Assembly (NCBI GenBank): GCA_016278485.1 | Contig: JADQBT010000021.1 | Coordinates: forward strand, 1 to 55,125 | Direction of reading: 5' to 3' | DNA length: 55,125 nt | DNA from: Halanaerobiales bacterium | Lineage (GTDB): Bacteria; Bacillota; Halanaerobiia; Halanaerobiales; Halanaerobiaceae | In this document: positions 8,204 through 16,628 of the stretch, one piece after another | Position numbering within the stretch: position 1 is the first letter of the stretch | Layout: every line of letters begins with the position of its first letter | Position numbers and translations under genes: made by a program | Notes under the pieces: generated by a model | The model's input: the letters and a program-made list of their open reading frames with translations, nothing else | Told to the model about the DNA's origin: nothing | Databases searched by the model: none

Positions 8204-9623
8204 TATTGAATTCCTCCAAACAACTTGCAACCGCTTTCACAATCACTGCAAGCTCATCTTGTTGGACTGTTTTGAGGTCAATTACGACTCGATCCTCAGT
8301 AATGCGACTAAAGATTGGCGTCTGATATGCTCTTAACTGGTCCGCAAATTTATGGGCAGGTATCTGCTTAATTTGCATAAATAGGCCCCAACTAGATATT
8401 TTCTCAAGTGGATAAGCGCCTCCTCCTACTCTGGCCTTTGTCTTTTCGACCTGATAACTTAAATTATCATTATTAGGGAGTAAGGATAGATTTTTAGCTA
8501 GTTCTTCTGCTTTTGTTTGGCAAACTTTATCATTCTCACTTAACATTCTTAAAGTAGGAATCTTATCTCTTGCCCTAACTGGGTCAAGATATAATTTCAA
8601 GGTAGCCTCCAGAGCGGCAAGAGTATATTTATCAACTCTAAACGCTCGCGTCAAAGGATGTTTTGCTAACTTATCTATATATTTTTTCTTTCCTATGATA
8701 ATCCCTGCCTGAGGACCTCCAAGTAGTTTATCTCCACTAAATGTCACTACATCAATTCCAGCTTCAATACTTTCTTGGACTGTTGGTTCATAGCTTAAAC
8801 CATGTTTTGTTAAATCCACTAACATACCACTCCCAAGATCCTCTACTACAGGAAGATGATGCTGATGAGCCACTTTAGTTAAAGCTGCTGCTGAAACATG
8901 TTCTGTAAAACCAACAATACGGTAATTACTAGTATGTACTTTCATAAAGAGAGCAGTATTTTCAGTAATAGCTTCAACATAATCTTTAGCATATACTTTA
9001 TTTGTAGTACCAACTTCCACAAGTTGAGCTCCACTTTGGCGCATTACATCAGGTACTCGAAATGATCCACCTATTTCAACCATCTCACCTCTTGCCATAA
9101 CTACTTCTCTAGCAGAAGCCAATGCACTCAGTACTAGCATAATTGCAGCTGCATTATTATTTACAACAAGTACCGACTCTGCACCTGTTAAATCTGTAAG
9201 CAAACCTCTTACGGCAGCATAACGATCTCCTCGTTCCCCTGTTACAGGATCCATCTCAAGCGTAGAATAATGACCAGCAATAGTATGGATAGCGTCTGCT
9301 GCAGAATCAGCGAGCAAAGAACGACCAAGATTGGTATGTACTATTACACCTGTGCCATTTACAACAGGTTTTAAAACTTTCTCATATTTTTTTTCAATTA
9401 CTTTTTTAACTTTTTCAAGTATATGGGTCGAACTAAAATTTATTTTTTCAGTTTGCTGATTTTTAATATAATTATCTCTTATATCTTGTCGCAATTGATC
9501 AGTAACAATTCTAATAGCTTTTAAAACTTCATCTCTTGCATAATTATCTAAAAGTTCCTGACAAATTTGCTGGGCCAATAGATCATTAACAGCTGGAATT
9601 TTCTTAAAATAATTTTCATGCAT
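8193..9623 (-). CDS. selA: L-seryl-tRNA(Sec) selenium transferase SelA
   Basis: 476 aa. This PLP enzyme converts Ser-tRNA(Sec) to Sec-tRNA(Sec) with selenophosphate. Family landmarks are VNGTGVIVHTNLGRSLL, ERGDRYAAVRGLL, VVNNNAAA and the PLP lysine in VVTFSGDKLLGGPQAG (Lys299). The length is normal. The gene starts inside the last codons of the cysteine desulfurase gene (8-base overlap) and overlaps selB, so all three are coupled. SelD, which makes the selenophosphate substrate, is not encoded in this window. Confidence 0.96.
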   Translation of the reverse strand: MHENYFKKIPAVNDLLAQQICQELLDNYARDEVLKAIRIVTDQLRQDIRDNYIKNQQTEKINFSSTHILEKVKKVIEKKYEKVLKPVVNGTGVIVHTNLGRSLLADSAADAIHTIAGHYSTLEMDPVTGERGDRYAAVRGLLTDLTGAESVLVVNNNAAAIMLVLSALASAREVVMARGEMVEIGGSFRVPDVMRQSGAQLVEVGTTNKVYAKDYVEAITENTALFMKVHTSNYRIVGFTEHVSAAALTKVAHQHHLPVVEDLGSGMLVDLTKHGLSYEPTVQESIEAGIDVVTFSGDKLLGGPQAGIIIGKKKYIDKLAKHPLTRAFRVDKYTLAALEATLKLYLDPVRARDKIPTLRMLSENDKVCQTKAEELAKNLSLLPNNDNLSYQVEKTKARVGGGAYPLEKISSWGLFMQIKQIPAHKFADQLRAYQTPIFSRITEDRVVIDLKTVQQDELAVIVKAVASCLEEFNNER

Positions 9624-10779
9624 TGGTTGATCCTTTCTGCCTAATAAACTTATCTAACACTTCTAGTAAATAAGCAACTTCTTTTTCAGTATTAAAATAA
9701 CCAAAACTAACTCTTACCATCCCCTGTTCATTGGTTTGCATAGCTTGATGTAAATAAGGTGCACAATGCAAGCCACTTCTAACTGTAATCTGATAATCGT
9801 CTTCTAAAGAAAACCCGAGTTCATGTGAACTAATATTAGCTACATTAAAACTAACTACCGGTGCTCTATTTCCAATATTTTCTTGACCATATATCCGTAC
9901 AGATGGAAGCATTTTTAATCCTGTCAATAACTTTTCAGTCAACTTTAATTCATGTTCTCTAATCTTTGCTAATCCTTCATCCAGGATAAAACTTAGACCA
10001 GTTCCCATACCAATAATACCAACTGTATTTGCAGTACCAGCCTCAAACCGATCTGGCATCAGATCTGGCTGACAGGTATTTAAAGAATTAGTCCCTGTTC
10101 CACCTTCTTTTAAACTTGCTACTTCACTATCATTGCGCAAATATAAAGCACCAACTCCTGGTGGTCCATATAAAGATTTATGACCTGCTACAGCCAGAAA
10201 ATCAATCTTCATCTTTTCCACATCAATCGGAAAGACTCCTGCTGTCTGAGCTGCATCAACGAGAAAATAGAGGTTGTTTTTTTCTGCGATATTACCCATT
10301 TTCTCAATATCAACTATTGTCCCTGTCACATTTGAAGCATGTGAGCTTACTAACAGTCTCGTGTTTTCTTTAATCTCATTTTTAATCTGATCATAATGCG
10401 GCTCACCTGTTTGCTGATTAATAGCTAAAAAAGTAATTTCAATATCTCTTTCCTTTTTTAACTTTTCTAAAGGTCTAAGCACAGAATTATGTTCTAACAT
10501 AGTAGTTAAGACATGATCACCAGGTTTAAGCAGACCTTTTAAAATAGTATTTAACGATTCAGTTGCGCCTGAGTTAAAGACAAGATGAGCAGCATCTTTG
10601 ATATTAAAAAAATCTGCTAAACTTTCTCTAACCTCATAAACTGCCAGGCCAGCCTTTTTATTTTCTGTTGCACCTGAACGTCCTGGGTTTCTACCCAGGC
10701 TGCGAAAGAAACTATCCATCCTCTGATATACTATTTCGGGTTTTGGCCAAGTTGTAGCCGCATTATTTAGATAGATCAT
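9616..10779 (-). CDS. class V aminotransferase / cysteine desulfurase family protein
   Basis: 387 aa, PLP fold I. The schiff-base lysine is in VAGHKSLYGPPGVG (Lys201). A candidate persulfide or selenide cysteine lies in RSGLHCAPYLHQ (Cys339), and NNAATTWPKP opens the protein. Related small NifS/CsdB-like enzymes often sit beside selenium genes and are thought to mobilise sulfur or selenium from (seleno)cysteine. Position between grdD and selA, with overlap into selA, supports a selenium-donor role here; this is inference. It starts 3 bases after the grdD stop with only a distant AGGA, so translation probably depends on reinitiation. Confidence 0.87.
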   Translation of the reverse strand: MIYLNNAATTWPKPEIVYQRMDSFFRSLGRNPGRSGATENKKAGLAVYEVRESLADFFNIKDAAHLVFNSGATESLNTILKGLLKPGDHVLTTMLEHNSVLRPLEKLKKERDIEITFLAINQQTGEPHYDQIKNEIKENTRLLVSSHASNVTGTIVDIEKMGNIAEKNNLYFLVDAAQTAGVFPIDVEKMKIDFLAVAGHKSLYGPPGVGALYLRNDSEVASLKEGGTGTNSLNTCQPDLMPDRFEAGTANTVGIIGMGTGLSFILDEGLAKIREHELKLTEKLLTGLKMLPSVRIYGQENIGNRAPVVSFNVANISSHELGFSLEDDYQITVRSGLHCAPYLHQAMQTNEQGMVRVSFGYFNTEKEVAYLLEVLDKFIRQKGSTNA

Positions 10780-10782
10780 TTT

Positions 10783-11925
10783 TTAACTCACAAATCCTTC
10801 CTTTACTAATATTTCTCTGGCTCTTTTTTTATCCTCTTTTGCAATTAAGATAACTGGACCTGTACATCCCATACCTGTCTCTGCATAGATATCTTTCTGC
10901 CAGAGTTTCTGTTGGGCCTGATCAATCTCTAAAATATCAATCCCAGCCAGCTCTTCATTTACTATTTTTTTTGCTGGCGCTTTAATCTCTTTTTCTGCTA
11001 CTGGTCCTTTTGTTGAACCAAGTAATTGATCTAATATTTCTTCTAAACCAGCTTTTTTTGCCTGTTTTTTCTCTTCTTTTACTTTTGCTAATATATTACC
11101 TCTACTTAATTCTGCCATATATTTAATCGCATTAGCTATTACTGGTGCACCTGATGCTCGCGAGATAATCCCCACTAGCCTATCAAAATCTGCACTAATT
11201 CCTGGTCCATAGCCATAACCTACTGCTTCATAACGGCCCCCTGTTGTATAAGCCGAGAATATCTTCATCAACATATTTCCCGTCAGAGTATCTGTTACCA
11301 TTACATCTGGCTCACCTGTCAAAAGATCATTACCACGCATGACTGCGCCTCCATCTGCTCTGACTGAGCCAGCAAAATCTATCTGATAGCCATTAGCTTG
11401 CAACTGTTTTAATGCTTTTTCAACTAATCTTGCTCCATCTAAGTTAAGTATTCCTAAACGCGGTTTCTCATTTCCTAAAGCTTTGGCTGTAGCTAAACCA
11501 TAGATTGCATTTTTAACCATTGCTCTAACTCGATCTGTGTCGGCAGTTCCCGTAGTTGTGGCTAACAACATCTCTTTACCACTACCTGGTGTTACAACTC
11601 TTCCGACTGTAGCTACTCCCAGAGGGAAATTATAGTGTAAGGTCACTGCCGCATCTATTTCATTGCTTTTTAGTTTTTCATCCATCAGCTGATGAGCATC
11701 TGCTAAACAGCTACAACTTTCGTTCTCACAGCCAATCTCTACTACTTCCAGATCACTATTTCTGCTCTCTGCCAGTCTAGCGGCTTCTTTTAACTCGTCT
11801 AAACCATGCTCACTAGCAAGTAATGTTAAACCAATCTTTTTTTTAGTAGCAAAGTTACCTGTCTTTATATCTTTGGCCAATTCTTTCAATACTCCTGCCA
11901 CTTTTTTATTTATTTCTTTTGTCAT
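10783..11925 (-). CDS. grdD: glycine/sarcosine/betaine reductase component C subunit alpha
   Basis: 380 aa. With GrdC it forms component C, which takes the carboxymethyl group from selenoprotein A and releases acetyl phosphate. The protein is related to the PlsX / phosphate acyltransferase fold (GVATVGRVVTPGSGKEML, LGILNLDGARLVEKAL, VMVTDTLTGNMLMKIFSAYTTGGRYEA). It shows a GMGCTGPVILI stretch near the C-terminus; the cysteine of such a stretch is conserved in the family and may carry an acetyl thioester. A Lys/Ala-rich linker (about residues 280-325) separates the catalytic core from the C-terminal domain. Spacing to grdC is 10 bases. Confidence 0.94.
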   Translation of the reverse strand: MTKEINKKVAGVLKELAKDIKTGNFATKKKIGLTLLASEHGLDELKEAARLAESRNSDLEVVEIGCENESCSCLADAHQLMDEKLKSNEIDAAVTLHYNFPLGVATVGRVVTPGSGKEMLLATTTGTADTDRVRAMVKNAIYGLATAKALGNEKPRLGILNLDGARLVEKALKQLQANGYQIDFAGSVRADGGAVMRGNDLLTGEPDVMVTDTLTGNMLMKIFSAYTTGGRYEAVGYGYGPGISADFDRLVGIISRASGAPVIANAIKYMAELSRGNILAKVKEEKKQAKKAGLEEILDQLLGSTKGPVAEKEIKAPAKKIVNEELAGIDILEIDQAQQKLWQKDIYAETGMGCTGPVILIAKEDKKRAREILVKEGFVS

Positions 11926-11935
11926 CTCAGTCCAC

Positions 11936-13477
11936 CTACTCTAACTCTGCCAGAAGATTATCGGCTGTCTTTTGCATTGCTTCTGCCAGTAAGTTTTTTA
12001 TCTCCTGATCAGATAGGCTTTTTTCGGCTTTTTTAAGCCCCGGATTTTTTTCTACTACAAAAGATATTCCATCAAAAAGGTTAGTCATTCTTCCTAAAAA
12101 GAGTGAGCCTTTACCAATAATCATTGCTCTTTTTAGTTCTCCTTTTTTGATTGCTTCCATGGCATGACCTAAATATGGTACTCCAGATGGAATATGTCCC
12201 TGAGTAGGAGCAAATCCTGGCATACCGTGATTTTTAACAAAATTCATTAATTCTTTTCTTTCTAAGTCTCCTCGTTTTACACCTAAAGCTGCAATCATTT
12301 TATAGTTTGATTCTGGTACATTTCCTGCACCTGCTGGTTTTGTTATCTCCGGATTTTGCATCTCTACTGAATATTTATCTATATCTGTAATCTTTAAATC
12401 ATGTTTATCTAATGGATCTGTTACCAATGAACTAATTACTGCCTGTGGTGATGAACCTGTGCCAACTTGATGGCGGCCTATTATATCTGTTCTAATAACT
12501 GGACTTTCACCATCATTTTCTGAAACTAAAACTGCAAAACCTCCCAATGTATCTTCTAAGATTGGCATCTCTTTTTTGACATGATCTTTACCATTCATGC
12601 CAAGTTTTGCTACTGATCCACCTGCTAATACCACTACATTTTTATAGACACCTGCTTTAACTAATGCTGCTGCATTGACTAAGGCATGGGATGGTGCTGC
12701 ACAAAAACTCCTTACATCTGAGCCTGTTGCATTAACACAACCTGCTATTTCACCAATCGCTTTAGCAAAGTTTCCTCCACCTCGCTGATTAATATCTCCA
12801 CAGGCTTCTTCTGAACATTCAAGAATATATTCTACTTCTTTTAAATCTATATCATTTTTTTCTTCTAAATTTTTCAACGCTAAAACTGCTGATGCTTTAG
12901 ATATTAGATTTTCATAGATTACATGTGCATTTAAGTTAATATCTGTATCATGGGCTTGTTTTACACACCCAATCAACTCATTATCTAGTTTTAAAGGAAT
13001 AGCTATCCCCTTGTCTATTAATTCTTCTATCTTTACTACCTTTTCTCCTGCAATATTTAAAGACATCTTGTTTAAGATCGGATGCTTGGCTATTACTTCT
13101 TTACCTGCTTGCGCAAATTCTTCTGTCAGTTTTACTAAATCAAAGACATCTACTGCTTTCACCAGATAGTAGAACTCTCTTTCTGGCATGATCTCTCCCA
13201 TTTTACCTTCTCTTTTTTCTTCTAGTAGATTATCTTTATTATACCAGGGTTGACTTATCTCATTTAGTTGATCTGGTTTAATGTTACCTATATATGCCTG
13301 ATTAGGTCCATAGCCTACTACTTCTGCAAAACTACGCAAGTGTTCATCAATCTTGCTTAAGTATGCATCATCTTTATCTTTTTTTCTTGTTGTTGTCTGA
13401 GTTGAGCCACCTTCTTTTAAAATATCTGGTGTATGTACCAGAATATAGCTTGTGGCTTTAACTACTGCATTTTCCAT
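11936..13477 (-). CDS. grdC: glycine/sarcosine/betaine reductase component C subunit beta
   Basis: 513 aa, the thiolase/KAS-III-like partner of GrdD. The N-terminus (residues 1-130) holds family-typical TSYILVHTPDILKEGGSTQ and VGYGPNQAYIGNI. The ketoacyl-synthase-like core contains ECSEEACGD and SDVRSFCAAPSHALVNAA, which offers the probable active cysteine (SFCAAPSHA). Glycine-rich segments HGMPGFAPTQGHIPSGVPYLGHA follow. Length fits GrdC. Ribosome site GGAGGTGTAAAG precedes the ATG. It lies 20 bases after trxB in the operon. Confidence 0.95.
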   Translation of the reverse strand: MENAVVKATSYILVHTPDILKEGGSTQTTTRKKDKDDAYLSKIDEHLRSFAEVVGYGPNQAYIGNIKPDQLNEISQPWYNKDNLLEEKREGKMGEIMPEREFYYLVKAVDVFDLVKLTEEFAQAGKEVIAKHPILNKMSLNIAGEKVVKIEELIDKGIAIPLKLDNELIGCVKQAHDTDINLNAHVIYENLISKASAVLALKNLEEKNDIDLKEVEYILECSEEACGDINQRGGGNFAKAIGEIAGCVNATGSDVRSFCAAPSHALVNAAALVKAGVYKNVVVLAGGSVAKLGMNGKDHVKKEMPILEDTLGGFAVLVSENDGESPVIRTDIIGRHQVGTGSSPQAVISSLVTDPLDKHDLKITDIDKYSVEMQNPEITKPAGAGNVPESNYKMIAALGVKRGDLERKELMNFVKNHGMPGFAPTQGHIPSGVPYLGHAMEAIKKGELKRAMIIGKGSLFLGRMTNLFDGISFVVEKNPGLKKAEKSLSDQEIKNLLAEAMQKTADNLLAELE

Positions 13478-13497
13478 TCTTTACACCTCCATTATTT

Positions 13498-14709
13498 TTA
13501 GTTATTAATTAAATCTGACAATGAACTTATTTCTGGCTTCACCAATTTTGCCTTTACCTGCCCATCAGCTAACTTTAAAACTGTCGGTATTTCTTCAATA
13601 TCATATTTTCCTGATATCAACCTATTTTTATAGGTATCAATCTTGATCAAACGATAACCTTTTTCTACTAAATCCATTTTTTCTAACTCACCGATCAAAT
13701 CAAGACTTTTTTGATCTGTAACACTCCAAAATGCTGCAATAACTGGTTTATCTGCCTCAACTACATTTGCTTGCCAGTATTCTTCTTCTTCTAAATATTT
13801 TTGTGCCATTACTGCGGCTGTCGCTCCATCTCCAGCTGCTGTAATTACTTGTCTTACTGTCTTTACTCTGACATCTCCAGCTGCATAAATACCAGGTTCT
13901 GAGGTAGCCATATCTTCATCAGCTTTAACATAGCCTTGTTCATTTAACTCTACTTTTCCTTTGAGAAAATCTGTACTTGGTATTCTTCCTACAAAAAAGA
14001 AAATACCATGACATTCTAGATCTGTCAGTTCTCCTGTCTTAATATTTTTCACAACTGCTTTTTCTACTAATCCCTCACCCTTAATCTCTTCTACTACTGA
14101 ATTCCAGACAAATTCAATCTTCTCATTTTCCATTGCTTTTTCCTGCAATATCTTTTCTGCATCCATCACACCTTCATCGTGGATGACAATCATTGTCAAC
14201 TTATTTACAAATTTAGTTAAATATAAGGACTCTTCTACTGCTGAATTACCATTACCAACCACTACAATATCTAAGTCAGTAAAAAGATCAGCATCACAGG
14301 TTGCACAATATGATACTCCTTTACCTTTAAACTCTTCTTCACCTTTAATTCCCAGTTTGCGTGGTTCTGCTCCTGTGGCAATCACTATTGCTTTTGCTCG
14401 ATAAGACTCACCTTTTTTTGTTATGACTTCTTTAGCTAATCCCTCACCTGTAATCTCAGCTACTTCACCCCGGGCAAATTCTGTCCCAAACTTTTCCGCA
14501 TGTGTCCGAAAGTTATCCATTAGTTCTCCAGCGGTAGTTTCTGGTACGCCAGGATAGTTATCCATATCATGATAGGTTGCAGGTTGCCCTCCGGTTTTGC
14601 GTTTAGCTTCCAGTACCAGAGTGTCTAGACGCGAGCGAGAGCCATAAACGGCTGCTGCCATTCCAGCAGGCCCACCTCCAATTATCAGTAGGTCATATAA
14701 TTTACTCAT
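13498..14709 (-). CDS. trxB: thioredoxin reductase with C-terminal cysteine-less thioredoxin-like domain
   Basis: 403 aa, longer than the usual ~310-aa TrxB. Residues 1-312 are a standard reductase: FAD motif GGGPAGMAAA, redox pair CATC (Cys135-Cys138), NAD(P) motif VVGNGNSAVEES, and AAGDVR near the FAD-binding end. Residues about 313-403 form an added thioredoxin-like domain whose active-site segment reads FWSVTDQKS, without cysteines, but keeps the family's EIPTVLKL cis-proline region. The added domain may help dock thioredoxin or GrdA. Position between grdB and grdC shows that it supplies electrons for glycine reduction. Confidence 0.92.
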   Translation of the reverse strand: MSKLYDLLIIGGGPAGMAAAVYGSRSRLDTLVLEAKRKTGGQPATYHDMDNYPGVPETTAGELMDNFRTHAEKFGTEFARGEVAEITGEGLAKEVITKKGESYRAKAIVIATGAEPRKLGIKGEEEFKGKGVSYCATCDADLFTDLDIVVVGNGNSAVEESLYLTKFVNKLTMIVIHDEGVMDAEKILQEKAMENEKIEFVWNSVVEEIKGEGLVEKAVVKNIKTGELTDLECHGIFFFVGRIPSTDFLKGKVELNEQGYVKADEDMATSEPGIYAAGDVRVKTVRQVITAAGDGATAAVMAQKYLEEEEYWQANVVEADKPVIAAFWSVTDQKSLDLIGELEKMDLVEKGYRLIKIDTYKNRLISGKYDIEEIPTVLKLADGQVKAKLVKPEISSLSDLINN

Positions 14710-14734
14710 TTAAATTTGCCTCCTTAGTATAATG

Positions 14735-14765
14735 ATTGTCCTGCAGGTCAATCCTGCAGGACAAT
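14735..14765 (-). other. stable intercistronic hairpin after grdB
   Basis: A 13-bp perfect inverted repeat (arms 14735-14747 and 14753-14765, each containing CCTGCAGG) with a 5-base loop lies between the grdB stop and the trxB ribosome site. No T-run follows, so it is not a normal intrinsic terminator. It may protect upstream grdB/grdA mRNA or mark a processing site. Confidence 0.75.
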
Positions 14766-14779
14766 GCATAATAAATAAT

Positions 14780-16099
14780 TTATTCTTCTCCAAAAACAGT
14801 CTGACAGTCAATCTCTGTCTGTAAAGCATCTAATGCCATTTCAACTATCCTTCTTCTGATATTTTTCTGAGCTTTATCATCTAAAGCTGGATTACCAAGT
14901 GGATGTGGAATAGCAACAGCAGGAACGATACGATTTGCACCTACTGTTTTAGAGATAGGTACTACTGTAGCCACATGTACTACTGGTAAGCCTGCACGTT
15001 CTATTTCTTTCACCATCGTTGCACCGCAACGTGTACAAGTACCTCAAGTAGAAGTTAAAATAACTGCCTGAACACCATCACTTACTAGTTCTGCTGCGAT
15101 TTCCTGAGCATAACTTTTAGCATTAGCAACAGATGTTCCATTACCAACAGTAGAATAATAATAATCGTATAATTTACCGATCTTACCCTCTGATTCCATA
15201 TCACGAAGTACATCTATTGGTAAAACACAATCAGGATCATTATTAGCATAAACTGGGTCATAGCCACCGTGGGCAGTTTCGTAATCAAGGGCAGTTAAAT
15301 CTTTAACCCCTGAAATACTGTACTTACCATATTTGGAAGCACTTGATGATTCAATATGATCAGGATTACCAGTTGGAACAATACCTCCTGAAGTAACTAA
15401 AGCAATTTTAGCATTAGCTAAATCTTTTAATGGAGGAACCGGGTCTACTCTATCAAAGACAGGCATTGGATATTCAGTCACAAAATCATCACCATTAATT
15501 TTAGCAACCAACATTTTTACTGCTCGTAATGAACCTCTTTCTTCAACAAAAATATTATTGCGAATACCCCGCGGAAGATAGCCTGCTTCCTCAGGTCTGC
15601 CTAAATCCCCATCTTTTTCTATATACATTTTAATTAACTTCACCATAGCAGGCAGAGCTTCCCTCATACCAGCTGCAGAATTAGTAGTTTCAACAAAATA
15701 AGCATATTGGTGGTACATATCATAGCCAGGGTTTTCTGGGTAAATACCAGATATTACAGGAATCCCTAATTCACCATTAGCTACTTCTGCTACTGCTCCA
15801 CAAGCCATACCATATCTCCCCGCATTGAATGCCGGGCCAGCAATTACTAGATCTGGCTTAACTTCTATTAGATACTTCTTAATTTCAGCCTTGGCTTCCT
15901 CCAAATTTTCATTAAAATAGGTATCGCCACAAATAATTGTTCTAACTATTTCAGCTGAATCTCCTAATGCATTATTAAATGCCATACCTGCACCTACTGG
16001 TTCATCTTTATAACTAGGCGGTATATTTGCCTTTTCTTCTCCACCAATCTGACCGAAAAACTGGTTTATATAATGAACAACCTTCAATTTATCTTTCAT
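14780..16099 (-). CDS. grdB: glycine reductase component B selenoprotein subunit GrdB
   Basis: 439 aa when the in-frame TGA at 15044-15046 is read as selenocysteine (Sec352). Conceptual translation stops at ILTST and continues after the TGA as GTCTRCGATMVKEIERAGLP. The resulting UGTCTRC motif is the known redox/substrate centre of GrdB-type subunits. GrdB binds the substrate amine with the pyruvoyl subunit from GrdE and passes the carboxymethyl group to GrdA. The start MKDKLKVVHYINQFFGQIGG is family typical and follows AAAGGGGGG. Glycine rather than sarcosine or betaine is inferred from the glycine riboswitch upstream. An apparent short gene at 14780-15016 is only its C-terminus. Confidence 0.96.
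15017..15046 (-). promoter_or_regulatory. SECIS element and Sec codon of grdB
   Basis: The TGA (15044-15046) is followed, 12 bases on, by a hairpin with a perfect 6-bp stem CGTTGC/GCAACG (15031-15026 and 15022-15017) and a GGT loop. A short stem whose loop carries unpaired G residues at this distance matches the bacterial SECIS rule for SelB recognition. It is read as RNA while also coding TRCGATM. Confidence 0.8.
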
Positions 16100-16131
16100 A
16101 TTTGCCCCCCTTTCATCGGGACTTAAATATT

Positions 16132-16599
16132 TTATTTATATTCTGAATATTTTTCCCGATAAGTCTTAACTTCTTCTACGATGGCATCAACATCAAGCAC
16201 CATCTCCATCATGCTTATCTGCTCATCATAGACTTCTGGATCAAACTCTTCTTTTATTTCTGATTCTAAGACATGATAACACGCGAGCCCCAACTGGACT
16301 CCTGCTAAAGGACCTGCAAATGTCGGATCACCATTGGTCACTGTTTCACAAGCTAAGCCAGAAGCTTCTGCTTCTGCTCCACCTAAAATAACCATTAGAT
16401 TTTCCGCTCCATACTCATCAGCGATTTCTTTAATCCGCTTTTGATTTTCCAGATCCATAGCCCCTGCGCTAGTTCATACAAAACATTCGGTTGTAGTAAA
16501 TACTACCTCTGCTTCTGTTGTTTTTAAACATTCTTCAATCGCAGGACCAGGAATGCCATCACGATCTCCAAGAATAGCTACTTTCTTACCTTTAAACAT
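16132..16599 (-). CDS. grdA: glycine reductase selenoprotein A
   Basis: 155 aa when the TGA at 16474-16476 is decoded as selenocysteine (Sec42, motif ECFVU, a CxxU redox pair Cys39-Sec42). The start is ATG at 16599 with GGAGGTGTAAATT upstream, giving [20 protein letters not shown]. After the Sec codon the chain continues [12 protein letters not shown] and matches GrdA to the end. GrdA carries the Se-carboxymethyl intermediate between component B and component C and is re-reduced by thioredoxin. A naive call starts at the internal ATG 16458 and loses the active site. It lies between grdE and grdB, 32 bases from grdB. Confidence 0.97.
16458..16476 (-). promoter_or_regulatory. SECIS-like hairpin and Sec codon of grdA
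   Basis: Directly after the TGA (16474-16476) a short stem TAGC/GCTA (16471-16468 and 16461-16458) closes a loop GCAGGG containing GG. The stem is only 4 bp and starts close to the UGA, unlike the longer E. coli SECIS, so the exact structure is uncertain. The UGA itself is firmly Sec from homology. Confidence 0.6.
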
Positions 16600-16628
16600 A
16601 ATTTACACCTCCATAATTTTAGTTAAAT

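Noticed and set aside
14780-15016. Separate 78-aa gene starting MVKEIERAG
   Set aside because: It is the C-terminal end of grdB after the selenocysteine UGA; no ribosome site precedes its ATG.
16132-16458. 108-aa gene starting MDLENQK as full-length GrdA
   Set aside because: Reading through the UGA at 16474-16476 gives the complete GrdA N-terminus with the CxxU site and a good ribosome site.
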